Below are positions 24,301 to 32,033 of a stretch of DNA of 38,524 bases, piece after piece (position 1 is the first letter of the stretch; every line of letters begins with the position of its first letter). The position numbers and the translations under genes are program-made. Origin of the DNA: Hymenobacter sp. H14-R3 (lineage in GTDB: Bacteria; Bacteroidota; Bacteroidia; Cytophagales; Hymenobacteraceae); NCBI RefSeq assembly GCF_030063445.1, contig NZ_JASITD010000031.1, forward strand, positions 1 to 38,524. The letters run 5' to 3'. Below the pieces are notes generated by a model. That model worked only from the letters and a program-made list of their open reading frames with translations. It was not told the origin of the DNA and did not search any database.

Positions 24301-25422
24301 CTCAAAGACTACCGCCTCAACTACACCGGCCCGGCCCTGTTTTTTGGGTACAACATTGACGATGGCGTGCTGCTGGGCGGCGGCATCACGCACCGGCGCT
24401 ACGCCTTCCGGCGCGAACCCTTCGGCTCGGAGCAGACCCTGACGGCCAACTTTGCCCCCGCCCGCCAGGCCTACAACCTACGCTATGTCGGGCAGTTCAC
24501 GAGCGTGTTTGGGGGCAAAACCAACCTGCACGTAGCGGCTCAGTACTACGGGCCGCAGCTACTCTACAACTTCTTCGGCATCGGCAACAACACCCAGAAC
24601 TACGCCGTCGAGAACCAGGACGAGGCCACCAACCGCTCGGTAAACGGCGCTTACCGCGTGCGCTTCAACCGCCTCTACGTGGCCCCCACGCTGGAGCGCC
24701 AGCTCTTCACTTTCGGCAAAGTGGGCTTTGGCCCGCAGTACGAGCGCTTCCGGGTGGAGAACGACCAGATTGGCACCGTTATCCGCGACAGCATTGGGAC
24801 CGACCTTGAAAACCGGCGCTTCGGCATTCGCAGCTCCGACTTCCGGGCCAACACTTACCTCGGCGCGCTGGTGTACCTGGATTTTGGCGCGCAGTCGAGT
24901 CCCAAGGACCCGCGCATTGGCATTCAGTGGCACAACGAGGCGCAGTACAACTTCCAGCTCAACAACGAGAAGCTGACCTACGGCCGCCTCTCGTCCGAAA
25001 TCAAGGCGTATCTCACGCCCAACTTCCCGTTCCGCATCACCTACGCGGGCCGCATTGGGGTGCAGCACAACATTGGCGACTACCGCTTTTACCAGGCCAA
25101 TACGCTGGGCGGCACTACCAACCTGCGCGGCTACCGGCGCACCCGCTTTGCGGGCCGCAGCAGCCTCTACGCCAACTTTGAGGCCCGCCTGCACCTGTTC
25201 AAGTTCAACGCCTACCTCTTCCCCGGCACCTTCGGCGTGCTGGGCCTGGCCGACGCCGGCCGCGTGTACTCCGATGTGGATACCCGCCAGGGCTTCAGCG
25301 CGTTGCACAGCGGCTTCGGCGGCGGCGCGTTCGTGAACCTGCTCGACCAGGCCGTTATCAACGTTACCTACTCGGTGGGCGAGGAGCGGCTGGTATACGT
25401 GGGGTTCGACTTCCTGTTTTAA
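21385..25422 (+). CDS. Secreted metallophosphoesterase / kinase-like / BamA-type barrel
   Basis: A 1345-aa protein with signal peptide (about 1-23, ending AHAQ). Domain 1 (about 60-400) is a calcineurin-like phosphoesterase: GDVG with Asp72, LGDN with Asp108-Asn109, GNHDW (150-153), VAHHPLFSDGIHGG and GHEH (339-342). The middle (about 500-800) has features of an atypical kinase fold: a Gly-rich TGGGKQTASLKV (535-546), YYYTLRGIDK (552-561), a catalytic-loop-like WIGDWDRHEDQW (686-697) and PEDRDIAFF (715-723), resembling the paired loops of CotH/FAM20/HipA proteins. The end (about 960-1345) is an outer-membrane barrel with the L6-like LRGYRRTRF (from 1247) and a terminal Phe. The phosphoesterase is therefore likely tethered to the outer membrane. 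Substrate unknown; TAATTTTA lies 4 nt before the ATG. Confidence 0.85.
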   Translation: MKLLLRLFCCLSLLAALPHVAHAQLEELGEAGESDFNPINPKPNYRRTAVGWEKNLPPDSARIRYSVFLIGDVGNPVLAEKGGEPSLNFMRRQMLQAGSKSAVVYLGDNIYNQGMPPEGAYDRKTAEGRLNAQLDVLKGYQGEKYMVPGNHDWIQGYKGGLAQVNREQAYAEHYLAQDSAQFSYTGDFLVPRNGCPGPYEIRLRDDLVMIALNSQWFITEQANRPFGDACGADTEEEVYAQLEEVIRRNQDKHILIVAHHPLFSDGIHGGYFTFADHVFPLSIVQKYAFLPLPIIGSIYPLARKYGGISQDIAYPAYQSYKQSLRDLFSRYPNVVYANGHEHNLQYYDDPQSQAHFITSGSGCKTQHVKPGAGGDALFSDKEKGFARLNYYDDGQVWVEYLIPSDANQGQTARRVYRRQVYATLGRGQATASGPGGEVSKKDKAQDKQNQEDRTDEATTTVAGQPNGAPVVTSTAKRPNYKDSTVTVAVNPAYNQHGKFHNWLLGEHYRREWATPVAFPILDIKTAEGGLIPYKTGGGKQTASLKVRNEDGYYYTLRGIDKDPTAVLPEGFRTGLALAVLQDQISAQHPYASFVLPPLAKAAGILHTSPEYVYIPNDPALGQYQQKFANTPAALEEDAKGSQDQDAELAFSKKLVSTNKMLENLLEDNDNQVDQPAFARSRLFDMWIGDWDRHEDQWRWAQHKTDDGDKVYTAVPEDRDIAFFKGDGVLPSLISKKFAVRNFQNFGYTYGDYKGLNQTGLSNDRLYLSGVSREEWVKQATIMQAQLTDAVIEKAFADKWPKQIYAAHGAEIVAKLKSRRALLPDVAAKYADLMADIVEVRGSQKREKFTVTRLPDHQTHVVMQKISKKGKLSKVLYDRTFDRVTDEIRLYGISGQDVYDLRGDERQGHKIRIIGGTSRDTIVDDSRVYGVRHRTQIYDADTGNVIVNKRGEARLRLEPGIDVSRYDHPHRFDLKDYRLNYTGPALFFGYNIDDGVLLGGGITHRRYAFRREPFGSEQTLTANFAPARQAYNLRYVGQFTSVFGGKTNLHVAAQYYGPQLLYNFFGIGNNTQNYAVENQDEATNRSVNGAYRVRFNRLYVAPTLERQLFTFGKVGFGPQYERFRVENDQIGTVIRDSIGTDLENRRFGIRSSDFRANTYLGALVYLDFGAQSSPKDPRIGIQWHNEAQYNFQLNNEKLTYGRLSSEIKAYLTPNFPFRITYAGRIGVQHNIGDYRFYQANTLGGTTNLRGYRRTRFAGRSSLYANFEARLHLFKFNAYLFPGTFGVLGLADAGRVYSDVDTRQGFSALHSGFGGGAFVNLLDQAVINVTYSVGEERLVYVGFDFLF

Positions 25423-25445
25423 CTAGTTGATTGTCTGAACTTAAT

Positions 25446-25477
25446 AAGCCCCGACTGCGCCAGCAGCCGGGGCTTTT
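25446..25477 (+). terminator. Terminator after the phosphoesterase gene
   Basis: AAGCCCCG / CGGGGCTT (8 bp) with an internal CTG-CAG pairing in the loop, ending TTTT. It separates this gene from the convergent ppk. Confidence 0.75.
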
Positions 25478-25538
25478 CAGTGCCTCATTTCAGGCTTTGC
25501 AAGTTCTTGCGTAGACCTTGGGGCCGCATGACGCCCTT

Positions 25539-27644
25539 TTAAGTCTTCGCAATGCGCTTCCGCCCCGCCAGTTTCTTAAGATACTGGTATTCGGCCTCTT
25601 GCGCCCGCACGCGCGGCTCGCCGGGGGCGGGCTGCACGTAGTTGTTATCGAAGTCGCGGGCCTTCACGTTATCGGCGCGCTCCAGGTCGAGCAGGTGGCG
25701 GATTTCGGCCCGCATGGCGGCGTCGAGGATGGGGAAGGCGACCTCCACGCGGCGGTCGAGGTTGCGGCCCATCCAGTCGGCCGACGACAGGTAGACTTTT
25801 TCCGCGTCGCCGTGGCCGAATACGTAGATGCGGGCGTGCTCCAGGTAACGGTCGAGCAGGCCGCGCTGGCTGATGGTTTCGCTCAGGCCCGGCTCGGCCG
25901 GCACCAGGCAGCCGATGCCCCGAATAAGCAGCTCGATGTGCACCCCCGCCTGGCTGGCCGCGTAGAGCGCGGCTATCATACTAGGGTCTTCCAACGAGTT
26001 CACCTTCAGAATAATAGAGGCCGGCTTGCCCTTTTTGGCGCGGGCGGCTTCGGCCGTAATCAGCCCGAGCAGCTGGGTACGCAGCGTGAAGGGGGCCACC
26101 AGCAGGTGCTGCAGGCCCACCGGCTCCTCACCCGTGATGAAGTAGCGGAACACCTGGTCTACCTCGGCCACGATTTCGGGGTGGGCCGTGAACAGGCCGT
26201 GGTCGGCGTAGAGGCCGGCGGTGGCCTCATTGAAGTTGCCCGTGCTGAGGTAGGCGTAGCGGCTCGGCTGGCCCGTGGCCGCCTCGCGGCGCGTGATGAG
26301 CAGCAGCTTGGCGTGGCACTTGAGCTCGGGGGGCGTGAAGATGACGTGCGCCCCGGCGCGCTGCAATTTCTCGGACCAATAGAGGTTGCTTTCCTCATCG
26401 AAGCGGGCTTTCAGCTCAACCACCACCGTCACCTGCTTGCCGTTTTTCACGGCCTTGAGGAGGGCTTTGGCCACCGCGCTTTTGGGGGCCACCCGGTAGA
26501 GGGTGATGCTGATGGCGCTCACGGCGGGGTCGAGGGCGGCCTCGCGCAGCAGGCGCGGCACGGCGTCGAAGCTTTGGTAGGGCGGGTGCAGCAGGTGGTC
26601 GCGCCGGGCCAGGGCGGGCAGCAGCGGGCCAGTGCGGGGCAGCGTGGGGTGCGGCAGCTCGGGCCAGGCGGGGTTCAGCAGGTCGGTACGCCCGAAGGTG
26701 GGAAAGCCAAAAAAATCGCGGAAATTGTGGTAGCGGCTGCCCTCTACCAGCTCCTCGTCGGCGATGCCGGTTTTGTGCTTGATGGCCCGCAGCACCTCGG
26801 GGGGCGTGGCGGGGTCGAAGAGCAGGCGGGCCGGGTAGCCGGTGGCGCGCTTGGCCAGGCTACTGCGAATTTTGGCCAGCAAGTCGCCCGATACCTCTTC
26901 CTCAATGTCTAGCTCCGCATCGCGGCTCAGCTTGATAGCATTGACTGTCACCTCGCTGTAGCCAGCAAACATACCCGGCGCGCCCACCCGCACTACATCG
27001 TCCAGAAACAGCACGCAGTGGGGGTCGTCGGGGGTGCCCGCGCCGCCGGGCAGCGCCACAAAGCGCCCACCGTGGCGCTTCGTGGGTAGCTCCATAATGA
27101 CGACGCGCTCGGCGTGGGCCTTCTTTTTGGTGCCCTTGGGCCGCGACCCGGCCACGGGCTGGGTGAGCCAAAAGGTGAGGTACACGGCCTGGTCTTTCAG
27201 AAACAGCTGGTGCAGGGTATCGTCTAGCACCACGGGCGAGAGCAGGTCGCGCACGTTTTGCTCGAAGTAGTGCTGCGCCCATTCGCGCTGGTCGTCGGTG
27301 AGCTGCTCGGCGCTGAGCAAGCAAATGCCCGCCGCCTGCAAGGCCGGCAGTACTTCCTGCCGGTAGGTGTGCCCAAACAGCTCCTGCTGGCGGTGCACTT
27401 CGGCCAGCACCTCGGCCAGCAGGCGCTTGGGGCGCTCGTGGGGCAGCTGGGCACGGGTCTTTTTCTTGAGCTTCACCAACCGCCGCAGCGTGGCCACCCG
27501 CACCTTAAAAAACTCGTCCAGGTTGGCCGAAAAGATGGCCAGGAACTTGAGGCGCTCCAGCAGCGGCACTTCGGGGCACTGCGCTTCTTGCAGCACGCGG
27601 GCATTAAAGCGCAGCCAGCTCAGGTCGCGGGGCAGGGTTTTCAT
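25539..27644 (-). CDS. ppk: Polyphosphate kinase 1
   Basis: A 701-aa enzyme that reversibly polymerises the gamma phosphate of ATP into polyphosphate. The N-terminal LPRDLSWLRFNARVLQEA and ERLKFLAIFSANLDEFFKVR are hallmark PPK1 motifs. The autophosphorylated His is His444 in CHAKLLLITRRE. STGNFNEATAGLYADHGLFT, IIRG-type HIELLIRGIGCLVP and GHGDAEKVYLSSADWMGRNL complete the C1/C2 catalytic domains. Length and motif set are complete, so the enzyme should be active. It is the last gene of a leftward group (cytochrome c, hflX, sixA, ppk), but a 158-bp gap with repeat remnants precedes it, so it may have its own promoter. Confidence 0.96.
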   Translation of the reverse strand: MKTLPRDLSWLRFNARVLQEAQCPEVPLLERLKFLAIFSANLDEFFKVRVATLRRLVKLKKKTRAQLPHERPKRLLAEVLAEVHRQQELFGHTYRQEVLPALQAAGICLLSAEQLTDDQREWAQHYFEQNVRDLLSPVVLDDTLHQLFLKDQAVYLTFWLTQPVAGSRPKGTKKKAHAERVVIMELPTKRHGGRFVALPGGAGTPDDPHCVLFLDDVVRVGAPGMFAGYSEVTVNAIKLSRDAELDIEEEVSGDLLAKIRSSLAKRATGYPARLLFDPATPPEVLRAIKHKTGIADEELVEGSRYHNFRDFFGFPTFGRTDLLNPAWPELPHPTLPRTGPLLPALARRDHLLHPPYQSFDAVPRLLREAALDPAVSAISITLYRVAPKSAVAKALLKAVKNGKQVTVVVELKARFDEESNLYWSEKLQRAGAHVIFTPPELKCHAKLLLITRREAATGQPSRYAYLSTGNFNEATAGLYADHGLFTAHPEIVAEVDQVFRYFITGEEPVGLQHLLVAPFTLRTQLLGLITAEAARAKKGKPASIILKVNSLEDPSMIAALYAASQAGVHIELLIRGIGCLVPAEPGLSETISQRGLLDRYLEHARIYVFGHGDAEKVYLSSADWMGRNLDRRVEVAFPILDAAMRAEIRHLLDLERADNVKARDFDNNYVQPAPGEPRVRAQEAEYQYLKKLAGRKRIAKT

Positions 27645-27802
27645 TCAGTTGGCAAGGAACAGTGAGCAAGGAATAAGGTATCGTGTAACACTTTGCTAGT
27701 CAATTTCTTACTTTGATTTTCAAAAGTGACCCACTTGGTGAGTAGTCGAGTAAGGCTGGCCGTTTCAATAACCATACCTCGTTAACTGCTCCTTGCTCCC
27801 GG
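27645..27802. repeat. Repeat-rich sixA-ppk spacer
   Basis: GCAAGGAACAGTGAGCAAGG at 27651-27670 has a diverged inverted partner in GAGCAAGGAGCAGTTAACG (complement of 27780-27798), both followed by AAGGTAT or GAGGTAT. In the middle GTGAGTAG TCGAGTAA (27738-27753) matches the 8-bp unit seen at the other palindromes of this window. No gene is seen. Confidence 0.5.
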
Positions 27803-28297
27803 CTAATTACTTTTCGGGTAGTCGTAGAAATAAAACTCGGTATTGGCGGGCGCTACGTCGGCCCAGCGGTCGGTGGCAAAGTGCAGGCACAGCACGGCGG
27901 CGGTAGGCATTTCGCCGCTCAGGGGCGAGGGCAGCAGGTAGTTGGCCACGTCGGTGAGGGTGGGGTTGTGACCCGTGAGCAGCACCGACGTGGCACCGTC
28001 AGGCAGGGCGCGCACCACGGCCAGCAGCGTATCGAGGTCGGCCTGGTAGATGGCGGGCTCCACCACAATTTTATCGTGCGGGTACTTCAGCTCGCGGGCC
28101 ACCAGCACGGCCGTGCTGAGGGCGCGCACGGCAGGCGAGCTCACCAGCAGGTCGGGCACAATCTGGCGTTTGGCCAGGGCCTTGCCCATGCGGGGCGCAT
28201 CGTCGCGGCCACGGTCGTTGAGGGGGCGCTCCTGGTCGTTGAGCTCGTCGAAGCTCCAACTCGACTTGGCGTGGCGCATTAAATACAGCGTTTTCAT
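27803..28297 (-). CDS. sixA: SixA-type histidine phosphatase
   Basis: A 164-aa single-domain phosphatase of the histidine phosphatase superfamily. The phospho-acceptor motif LMRHAKSSW contains Arg8-His9 at the N-terminus. RPLNDRGRDDAPRMGKAL, SPAVRALSTA and the second histidine in LLTGHNPTLTDVAN complete the active site. SixA proteins remove phosphate from phosphohistidine proteins. A TAGCTTCG motif lies 4 nt before the ATG, and the hflX terminator lies between it and hflX, so it probably forms its own transcript. Confidence 0.88.
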   Translation of the reverse strand: MKTLYLMRHAKSSWSFDELNDQERPLNDRGRDDAPRMGKALAKRQIVPDLLVSSPAVRALSTAVLVARELKYPHDKIVVEPAIYQADLDTLLAVVRALPDGATSVLLTGHNPTLTDVANYLLPSPLSGEMPTAAVLCLHFATDRWADVAPANTEFYFYDYPKSN

Positions 28298-28301
28298 GGC
28301 G

Positions 28302-28309
28302 CGAAGCTA
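28302..28309 (-). promoter_or_regulatory. ATG-proximal -7-like element of sixA
   Basis: TAGCTTCG (7 of 8 to TAnnTTTG with the T5 to C change at the seventh base) separated from the ATG by CGCC. It lies downstream of the hflX terminator. Confidence 0.4.
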
Positions 28310-28322
28310 GGGGCCTGGCCCC

Positions 28323-28352
28323 AAAAAAAGGCCTGCCCTAGTGGGCAGACCT
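28323..28352 (-). terminator. Rho-independent terminator after hflX
   Basis: Minus strand: AGGTCTGCCC, loop ACTA, GGGCAGGCCT (10 pairs, one G-U), followed by a run of T residues (28329-28323). Confidence 0.85.
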
Positions 28353-28374
28353 CCTTTGGTAACTAAAAAATCAT

Positions 28375-29739
28375 CTACTCCTGCGGGGCCTCGTAGCCGT
28401 AGCCCTGCTGAAAGTGCGGAAAGCGCGTGGCGGCCAGCTCGCCCACGCGGCGGCCCAGCAGCTCGCGCAGGGCCTCAATGTTGTCCTTGTCCTGGGCCGA
28501 AATGAAGACCACCGGGTCGTGCATGCGGGCCATGTAGGTTTCCTGCAGCTGCTCTAGTGGCGGGCGCGGCGCGGGCTCTTCAAAGTCGGTAGGGAATTCC
28601 ACGTCCGGGTCGTCGTCCTCAAACACGGGGGCGGGGTCCAAGTCGGGCTTGTACTGGTCTATCTTGTTGAAAACCAGCAGCGCGGGCTTATCGGCCGCGC
28701 CGATTTCACGCAGCGTTTCGTTCACTACTTCGATTTGCTCCTCGAAGGCTGGGTGCGAAATATCCACCACGTGAATGAGCAGGTCGGCCTCCCTTATTTC
28801 GTCCAGCGTGCTCTTAAAGCTCTCAATGAGCTTGGTAGGCAGCTTGCGGATAAAGCCCACAGTATCAGATAGTAGGAACGGCACATGGTTGTCGAGCACC
28901 ACCTTGCGGGTAGTGGCATCGACGGTGGCGAAGAGCTTATTTTCGGCAAATACCTCGGCCTTGCCCAGCAGGTTCATAATCGTGCTTTTGCCCACGTTGG
29001 TGTAGCCCACCAGCGCCACCCGAATGGAGTTCTGGCGCGTTTTGCGCTGGGTATGGGCCTGCTTATCAAGGTCTTCAAGCTTTTCCTTCAAAAACGCGAT
29101 GCGGTCGCGCACGATGCGGCGGTCGGTTTCGATTTCGGTTTCGCCGGGGCCCTTCATACCCACGCCGCCACGCTGCTTGTCCAGGTGGGTCCAGAGGCCG
29201 GTGAGGCGGGGCAGCAGGTACTGGTACTGCGCCAGCTCGACCTGCGTGCGCGAGGTGGCCGACTTGGCCCGCAGCGCAAAAATGTCGAGAATGAGCAGCG
29301 ACCGGTCCACGATTTTGACGCCCAGCTCGGCCTCCAGGTTACGGAGCTGCGAGGGCAGCAGCTCATCGTCGAAGACGACCATGCTGGTGTTTTCGTGCTT
29401 CACCCAGGCCTTGATTTCGGCCAGCTTGCCCTCGCCCACGTAGCTGCGCAGGTCGGGCTTGTCGAGCTTCTGCACAAAGCGCTTCGTAGCCTGGGCCCCA
29501 GCCGTTTCGATAAGAAAAGCCAGCTCGTCGAGGTACTCGGTAGTCTGGGCATCGGACTGCCGACGCGGGGGCACGCTCACGAGCACGGCGGTTTCGATTT
29601 CCTTGGCCGTGGCGTAGGTTTTGTCCACGTTTTTGAGGAGGTGCTTAGGCAGCTTGGTATCGCGGCGGGCGGGCGTGCTGTCGGTAGCGCCGATGTGGCG
29701 GGTACTACCCTGGCCGTTGTTGTCTTTAGATTTTGACAT
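28375..29739 (-). CDS. hflX: Ribosome-associated GTPase HflX
   Basis: A 454-aa GTPase that binds the 50S subunit and helps rescue or split stalled ribosomes. After an N-terminal HflX domain (AFLIETAGAQATKRFVQKLD, VVFDDELLPSQLRNLE) and the glycine-rich GGVGMKGPGETEIETDRR, the G domain follows: G1 VGYTNVGKST, G2 DATTRK, G3 DTVGFIRKLP, G4 NKID. An acidic insert (DDDPDVEFPTDFEEP) lies in the C-terminal region. It starts 17 bp after the cytochrome c gene, so the two are probably cotranscribed. Confidence 0.95.
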   Translation of the reverse strand: MSKSKDNNGQGSTRHIGATDSTPARRDTKLPKHLLKNVDKTYATAKEIETAVLVSVPPRRQSDAQTTEYLDELAFLIETAGAQATKRFVQKLDKPDLRSYVGEGKLAEIKAWVKHENTSMVVFDDELLPSQLRNLEAELGVKIVDRSLLILDIFALRAKSATSRTQVELAQYQYLLPRLTGLWTHLDKQRGGVGMKGPGETEIETDRRIVRDRIAFLKEKLEDLDKQAHTQRKTRQNSIRVALVGYTNVGKSTIMNLLGKAEVFAENKLFATVDATTRKVVLDNHVPFLLSDTVGFIRKLPTKLIESFKSTLDEIREADLLIHVVDISHPAFEEQIEVVNETLREIGAADKPALLVFNKIDQYKPDLDPAPVFEDDDPDVEFPTDFEEPAPRPPLEQLQETYMARMHDPVVFISAQDKDNIEALRELLGRRVGELAATRFPHFQQGYGYEAPQE

Positions 29740-29756
29740 AAATAGGTAACCAGTAG

Positions 29757-30053
29757 TTACTTGAGTGTGAGAGAATAGCTCACCACCTGCTCAATCTGGG
29801 CCGGGGTGAGGGTTTTGGCAAAGGCGGGCATTTTACGCATCCCCTTGGTAACCAAGTATATGCGCCCAAAGGCATTGAGGTTACTCTTGGTGAGGTCGTG
29901 GGCACCGCTGCGGCCCAGGCGGCCGTCTTTGCCATGGCAGCGCTGGCAATTTTGTTGAAAAAGCAGCTGGCCAGGAGCAGGCGGCTCGGCCAGCGCGGCG
30001 GCGGGGCCCGCCAAGAAGGCTAGCGCCAGGCCGGCAAATTTAGGAAGCTTCAT
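29757..30053 (-). CDS. Small exported cytochrome c
   Basis: A 98-aa mono-haem cytochrome c from ATG 30053, with signal peptide MKLPKFAGLALAFLAGPAAALA. The haem-binding motif is CQRCH, the distal Met is in GMRKMPAFAK, and the helix LTPAQIEQVVSYSLTLK closes the fold. It acts in the periplasm as an electron carrier. The frame is open to 30212, but that start lacks a signal peptide and I reject it. The next gene is hflX. Confidence 0.88.
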   Translation of the reverse strand: MKLPKFAGLALAFLAGPAAALAEPPAPGQLLFQQNCQRCHGKDGRLGRSGAHDLTKSNLNAFGRIYLVTKGMRKMPAFAKTLTPAQIEQVVSYSLTLK

Positions 30054-30133
30054 TACGGGAGCATAACGCAAAAACCACCCCGAAAGTAACCGGCGCGCCT
30101 GCTTAATATAGCGAGCGGCCCGGCATCCGGCCC

Positions 30134-30141
30134 GACCTTTG
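30134..30141 (+). promoter_or_regulatory. Possible promoter of the GT4 gene
   Basis: GACCTTTG differs from TACCTTTG by one base. Transcription from it would put the whole palindrome 30147-30242 into the 5' leader. Confidence 0.3.
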
Positions 30142-30146
30142 CGCAC

Positions 30147-30242
30147 GGTAAATGAGAAAATGAGCAGCTGAGTAAGTAATTGCCTCCTGCTCACGCCCTT
30201 CTTACTACTCATTTGCTCCCCTGCTCACTTACCCATTTACCC
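30147..30242 (+). repeat. Imperfect palindrome ending at the GT4 start codon
   Basis: GGTAAATGAG at 30147 begins a left arm of about 33 nt. It pairs imperfectly with the right arm that ends ACTTACCCATTTACC at 30242, 1 bp before GTG 30244. The right arm reads as 8-bp units (CTACTCAT TTGCTCCC CTGCTCAC TTACCCAT). It has the same unit and the same termini as 31369-31470 and 35957-36016. Confidence 0.65.
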
Positions 30243-30243
30243 C

Positions 30244-31371
30244 GTGCGCGTTGCCTTAGTTATCAATACCTCCTGGAACATCTGGAATTTTCGGCGCGGG
30301 CTGGTGGCTGCCTTGCAGGCCGCGGGCCACGAGGTGCTGGCCATTGCGCCGCCCGATGCGTACTCGGGCCGCCTGGAGAGTGAGCTGGGGTGCCGCTTCG
30401 TGCCCATTGTGATGGAAAACAAGGGCACCAACCCCGTGAAAGACGCCCAGCTGACGCGGCGCTTCGTGGCCGTGTATCGGCGCGAGCGGCCCGATGTGGT
30501 GCTGCATTTCACCATCAAGCCCAACATTTATGGCACGCTGGCGGCGCGGCTGGCGGGCGTGCCCAGCATCAATAACGTGAGCGGCCTGGGCACGGTATTT
30601 ATCGTGGAGAACCTGGTGAGCAAAGTGGCGCGCGGGCTGTACCGGCTGGCATTCCGATTTCCGCACAAGGTGTTTTTTCAGAACAACGACGACCGCGAAT
30701 TATTCATCCGCTACGGGCTCATCAAGCCGGCGCTCACGGGCCTGGTGCCCGGCTCGGGCGTCGATTTAGCGCGCTTCCGGCCCCAGCCGGATGCCGAAAA
30801 GCCAGTTGGCGAGCCGTTTACGTTTCTCATGGTAGCGCGCGTGCTTTATGAGAAAGGCATTGTCGAGTACTTTGAGGCGGCGCGGCAGGTGCGGGCGGCG
30901 CTACCAGCGGGGCAGGTGCGCTTTCAGCTGCTGGGCGGCCTCGACGAGGCCGGCGGCGTGGGCGTGCCCCGCGCCACCTTCGAGCAGTGGCTGGTCGAGG
31001 GCAACGTGGACTACCTGGGCACCAGCGACGACGTGGCCGCCCACCTGCACCGCGCCGATTGCGTGGTGCTGCCCAGCTACCGCGAAGGCACCCCCAAAAC
31101 CCTGCTCGAAGCCGCCGCCTGCGGCAAACCCCTGGTAACCACCGACGTACCCGGCTGCCGCGAAACCGTGCAAAACGGCCGCAACGGCTACCTCTGCCAG
31201 GTGCGCGACGCCGCCGACCTCGCCGATAAGCTCCTCACTATGGCCCAGCTGCCCCCCGCCCGCCTGGCTGCCCTGGGCGCCGCCAGCCGCGAGCTGGCCG
31301 CCGAAAAGTTTGACGAGCAGCTGGTGCTGAGCCAGTACCTTGCCGCCGTGGCCGAGGCTGGCAAAGGATAA
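30244..31371 (+). CDS. Family 4 glycosyltransferase
   Basis: A 375-aa GT-B glycosyltransferase, probably adding a sugar to a lipid-linked surface glycan. It starts with GTG at 30244 (RVALVINTSWNIWNFRRGLV). The N-terminal domain includes DVVLHFTIKPNIYGTLAARLAG. The C-terminal donor-binding domain has TFLMVARVLYEKGI, FQLLGGLDE, and the GT4 E-x7-E motif in YREGTPKTLLEAAACGKPLV. It resembles PglA/WbpY-like N-acetylhexosaminyl or galactosyl transferases (GxxxxxxNVSGLG region), but the specific sugar is not deducible. rfbC follows after a palindromic array. Confidence 0.88.
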   Translation: MRVALVINTSWNIWNFRRGLVAALQAAGHEVLAIAPPDAYSGRLESELGCRFVPIVMENKGTNPVKDAQLTRRFVAVYRRERPDVVLHFTIKPNIYGTLAARLAGVPSINNVSGLGTVFIVENLVSKVARGLYRLAFRFPHKVFFQNNDDRELFIRYGLIKPALTGLVPGSGVDLARFRPQPDAEKPVGEPFTFLMVARVLYEKGIVEYFEAARQVRAALPAGQVRFQLLGGLDEAGGVGVPRATFEQWLVEGNVDYLGTSDDVAAHLHRADCVVLPSYREGTPKTLLEAAACGKPLVTTDVPGCRETVQNGRNGYLCQVRDAADLADKLLTMAQLPPARLAALGAASRELAAEKFDEQLVLSQYLAAVAEAGKG

Positions 31372-31470
31372 GTGAGTGAATGAGTAGGTGAGTAAACTTT
31401 TAGTTTTGCTCGCCTACTCATTCACCTGCTCACCTGCTCATCTACTCAATTACTCATTTACTCACTTACC
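31369..31470 (+). repeat. 8-bp unit palindrome from GT4 stop to rfbC start
   Basis: It starts at the GT4 stop (TAAGTGAGTGAATGAGTAGG from 31369). A 17-bp stem, 31376-31392 with 31409-31425 (one G-U), has a 16-nt loop. The right side continues as an 8-bp tandem run CTGCTCAC CTGCTCAT CTACTCAA TTACTCAT TTACTCAC TTAC and ends 2 bp before the rfbC ATG at 31473. It fills the entire spacer. Confidence 0.85.
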
Positions 31471-31472
31471 GC

Positions 31473-32021
31473 ATGGAAGTAATTACCCACGCCCTACCCG
31501 GCCTCCTGGAGTTTCGGCCCCGCATTTTTGGTGACCCCCGGGGGGCTTTTTTCGAGTCTTTCAGCGCCCGCACCATGGAAGGGCTGGGTTTGCCCCGCCA
31601 CCACTGGGTGCAGGATAACCAGAGTAGCTCCAAGGCTGGCACGCTGCGTGGGCTGCACTTTCAGCGCCCACCCCAGGCTCAGGCCAAGCTGGTGCGCGTG
31701 GCCCAGGGCCGCGCCCTTGATGTAGTGGTGGACCTGCGCCACCGCTCAACCACCTTCGGCCAGCATGCCAAGGTGGAGCTCACCGCCGAGCTGGGCAACG
31801 TGCTCTACGTACCCGAAGGCTTCGCCCACGGCTTCGTGGCGCTGGAAGACAACACGCTGTTCCTCTACAAGTGCTCGGACTACTACACGCCGGCCGCCGA
31901 GGGCGGCGTGCGCTGGAACGACCCCGCCCTGGGCATCGACTGGGGCTTCGCGGGCGAGGCGCTGGTGTCGCCCAAGGATGAGATTCTGCCTACACTGGCC
32001 GAGTTAGAGAACCCGTTTTAG
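31473..32021 (+). CDS. rfbC: dTDP-4-dehydrorhamnose 3,5-epimerase
   Basis: A 182-aa cupin enzyme of the dTDP-L-rhamnose pathway. Hallmarks are RIFGDPRGAFFESFS, HHWVQDNQSSSKAGTLRGLHFQ (catalytic His in RGLHFQ), AQAKLVRVAQGRALDVVVDLR, and VPEGFAHGFVALED with the Tyr in YKCSDYYTP. Full length. The other rml genes are not in the window; it is paired here with a GT4, suggesting a local surface-polysaccharide role. Confidence 0.95.
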   Translation: MEVITHALPGLLEFRPRIFGDPRGAFFESFSARTMEGLGLPRHHWVQDNQSSSKAGTLRGLHFQRPPQAQAKLVRVAQGRALDVVVDLRHRSTTFGQHAKVELTAELGNVLYVPEGFAHGFVALEDNTLFLYKCSDYYTPAAEGGVRWNDPALGIDWGFAGEALVSPKDEILPTLAELENPF

Positions 32022-32033
32022 CGCTGCGCACTT

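Noticed and set aside
21424..24393. Very long open frame (about 989 codons) on the minus strand opposite the phosphoesterase gene
   Set aside because: The plus strand encodes clear phosphoesterase and barrel motifs. The antisense frame is a by-product of GC-rich codon use, is dominated by Val, His, Ala and Gly, and shows no domain.
31411..31470. Short tandem array as a CRISPR
   Set aside because: The units are 8 bp with no spacers and no cas genes. It is part of a palindromic intergenic repeat.
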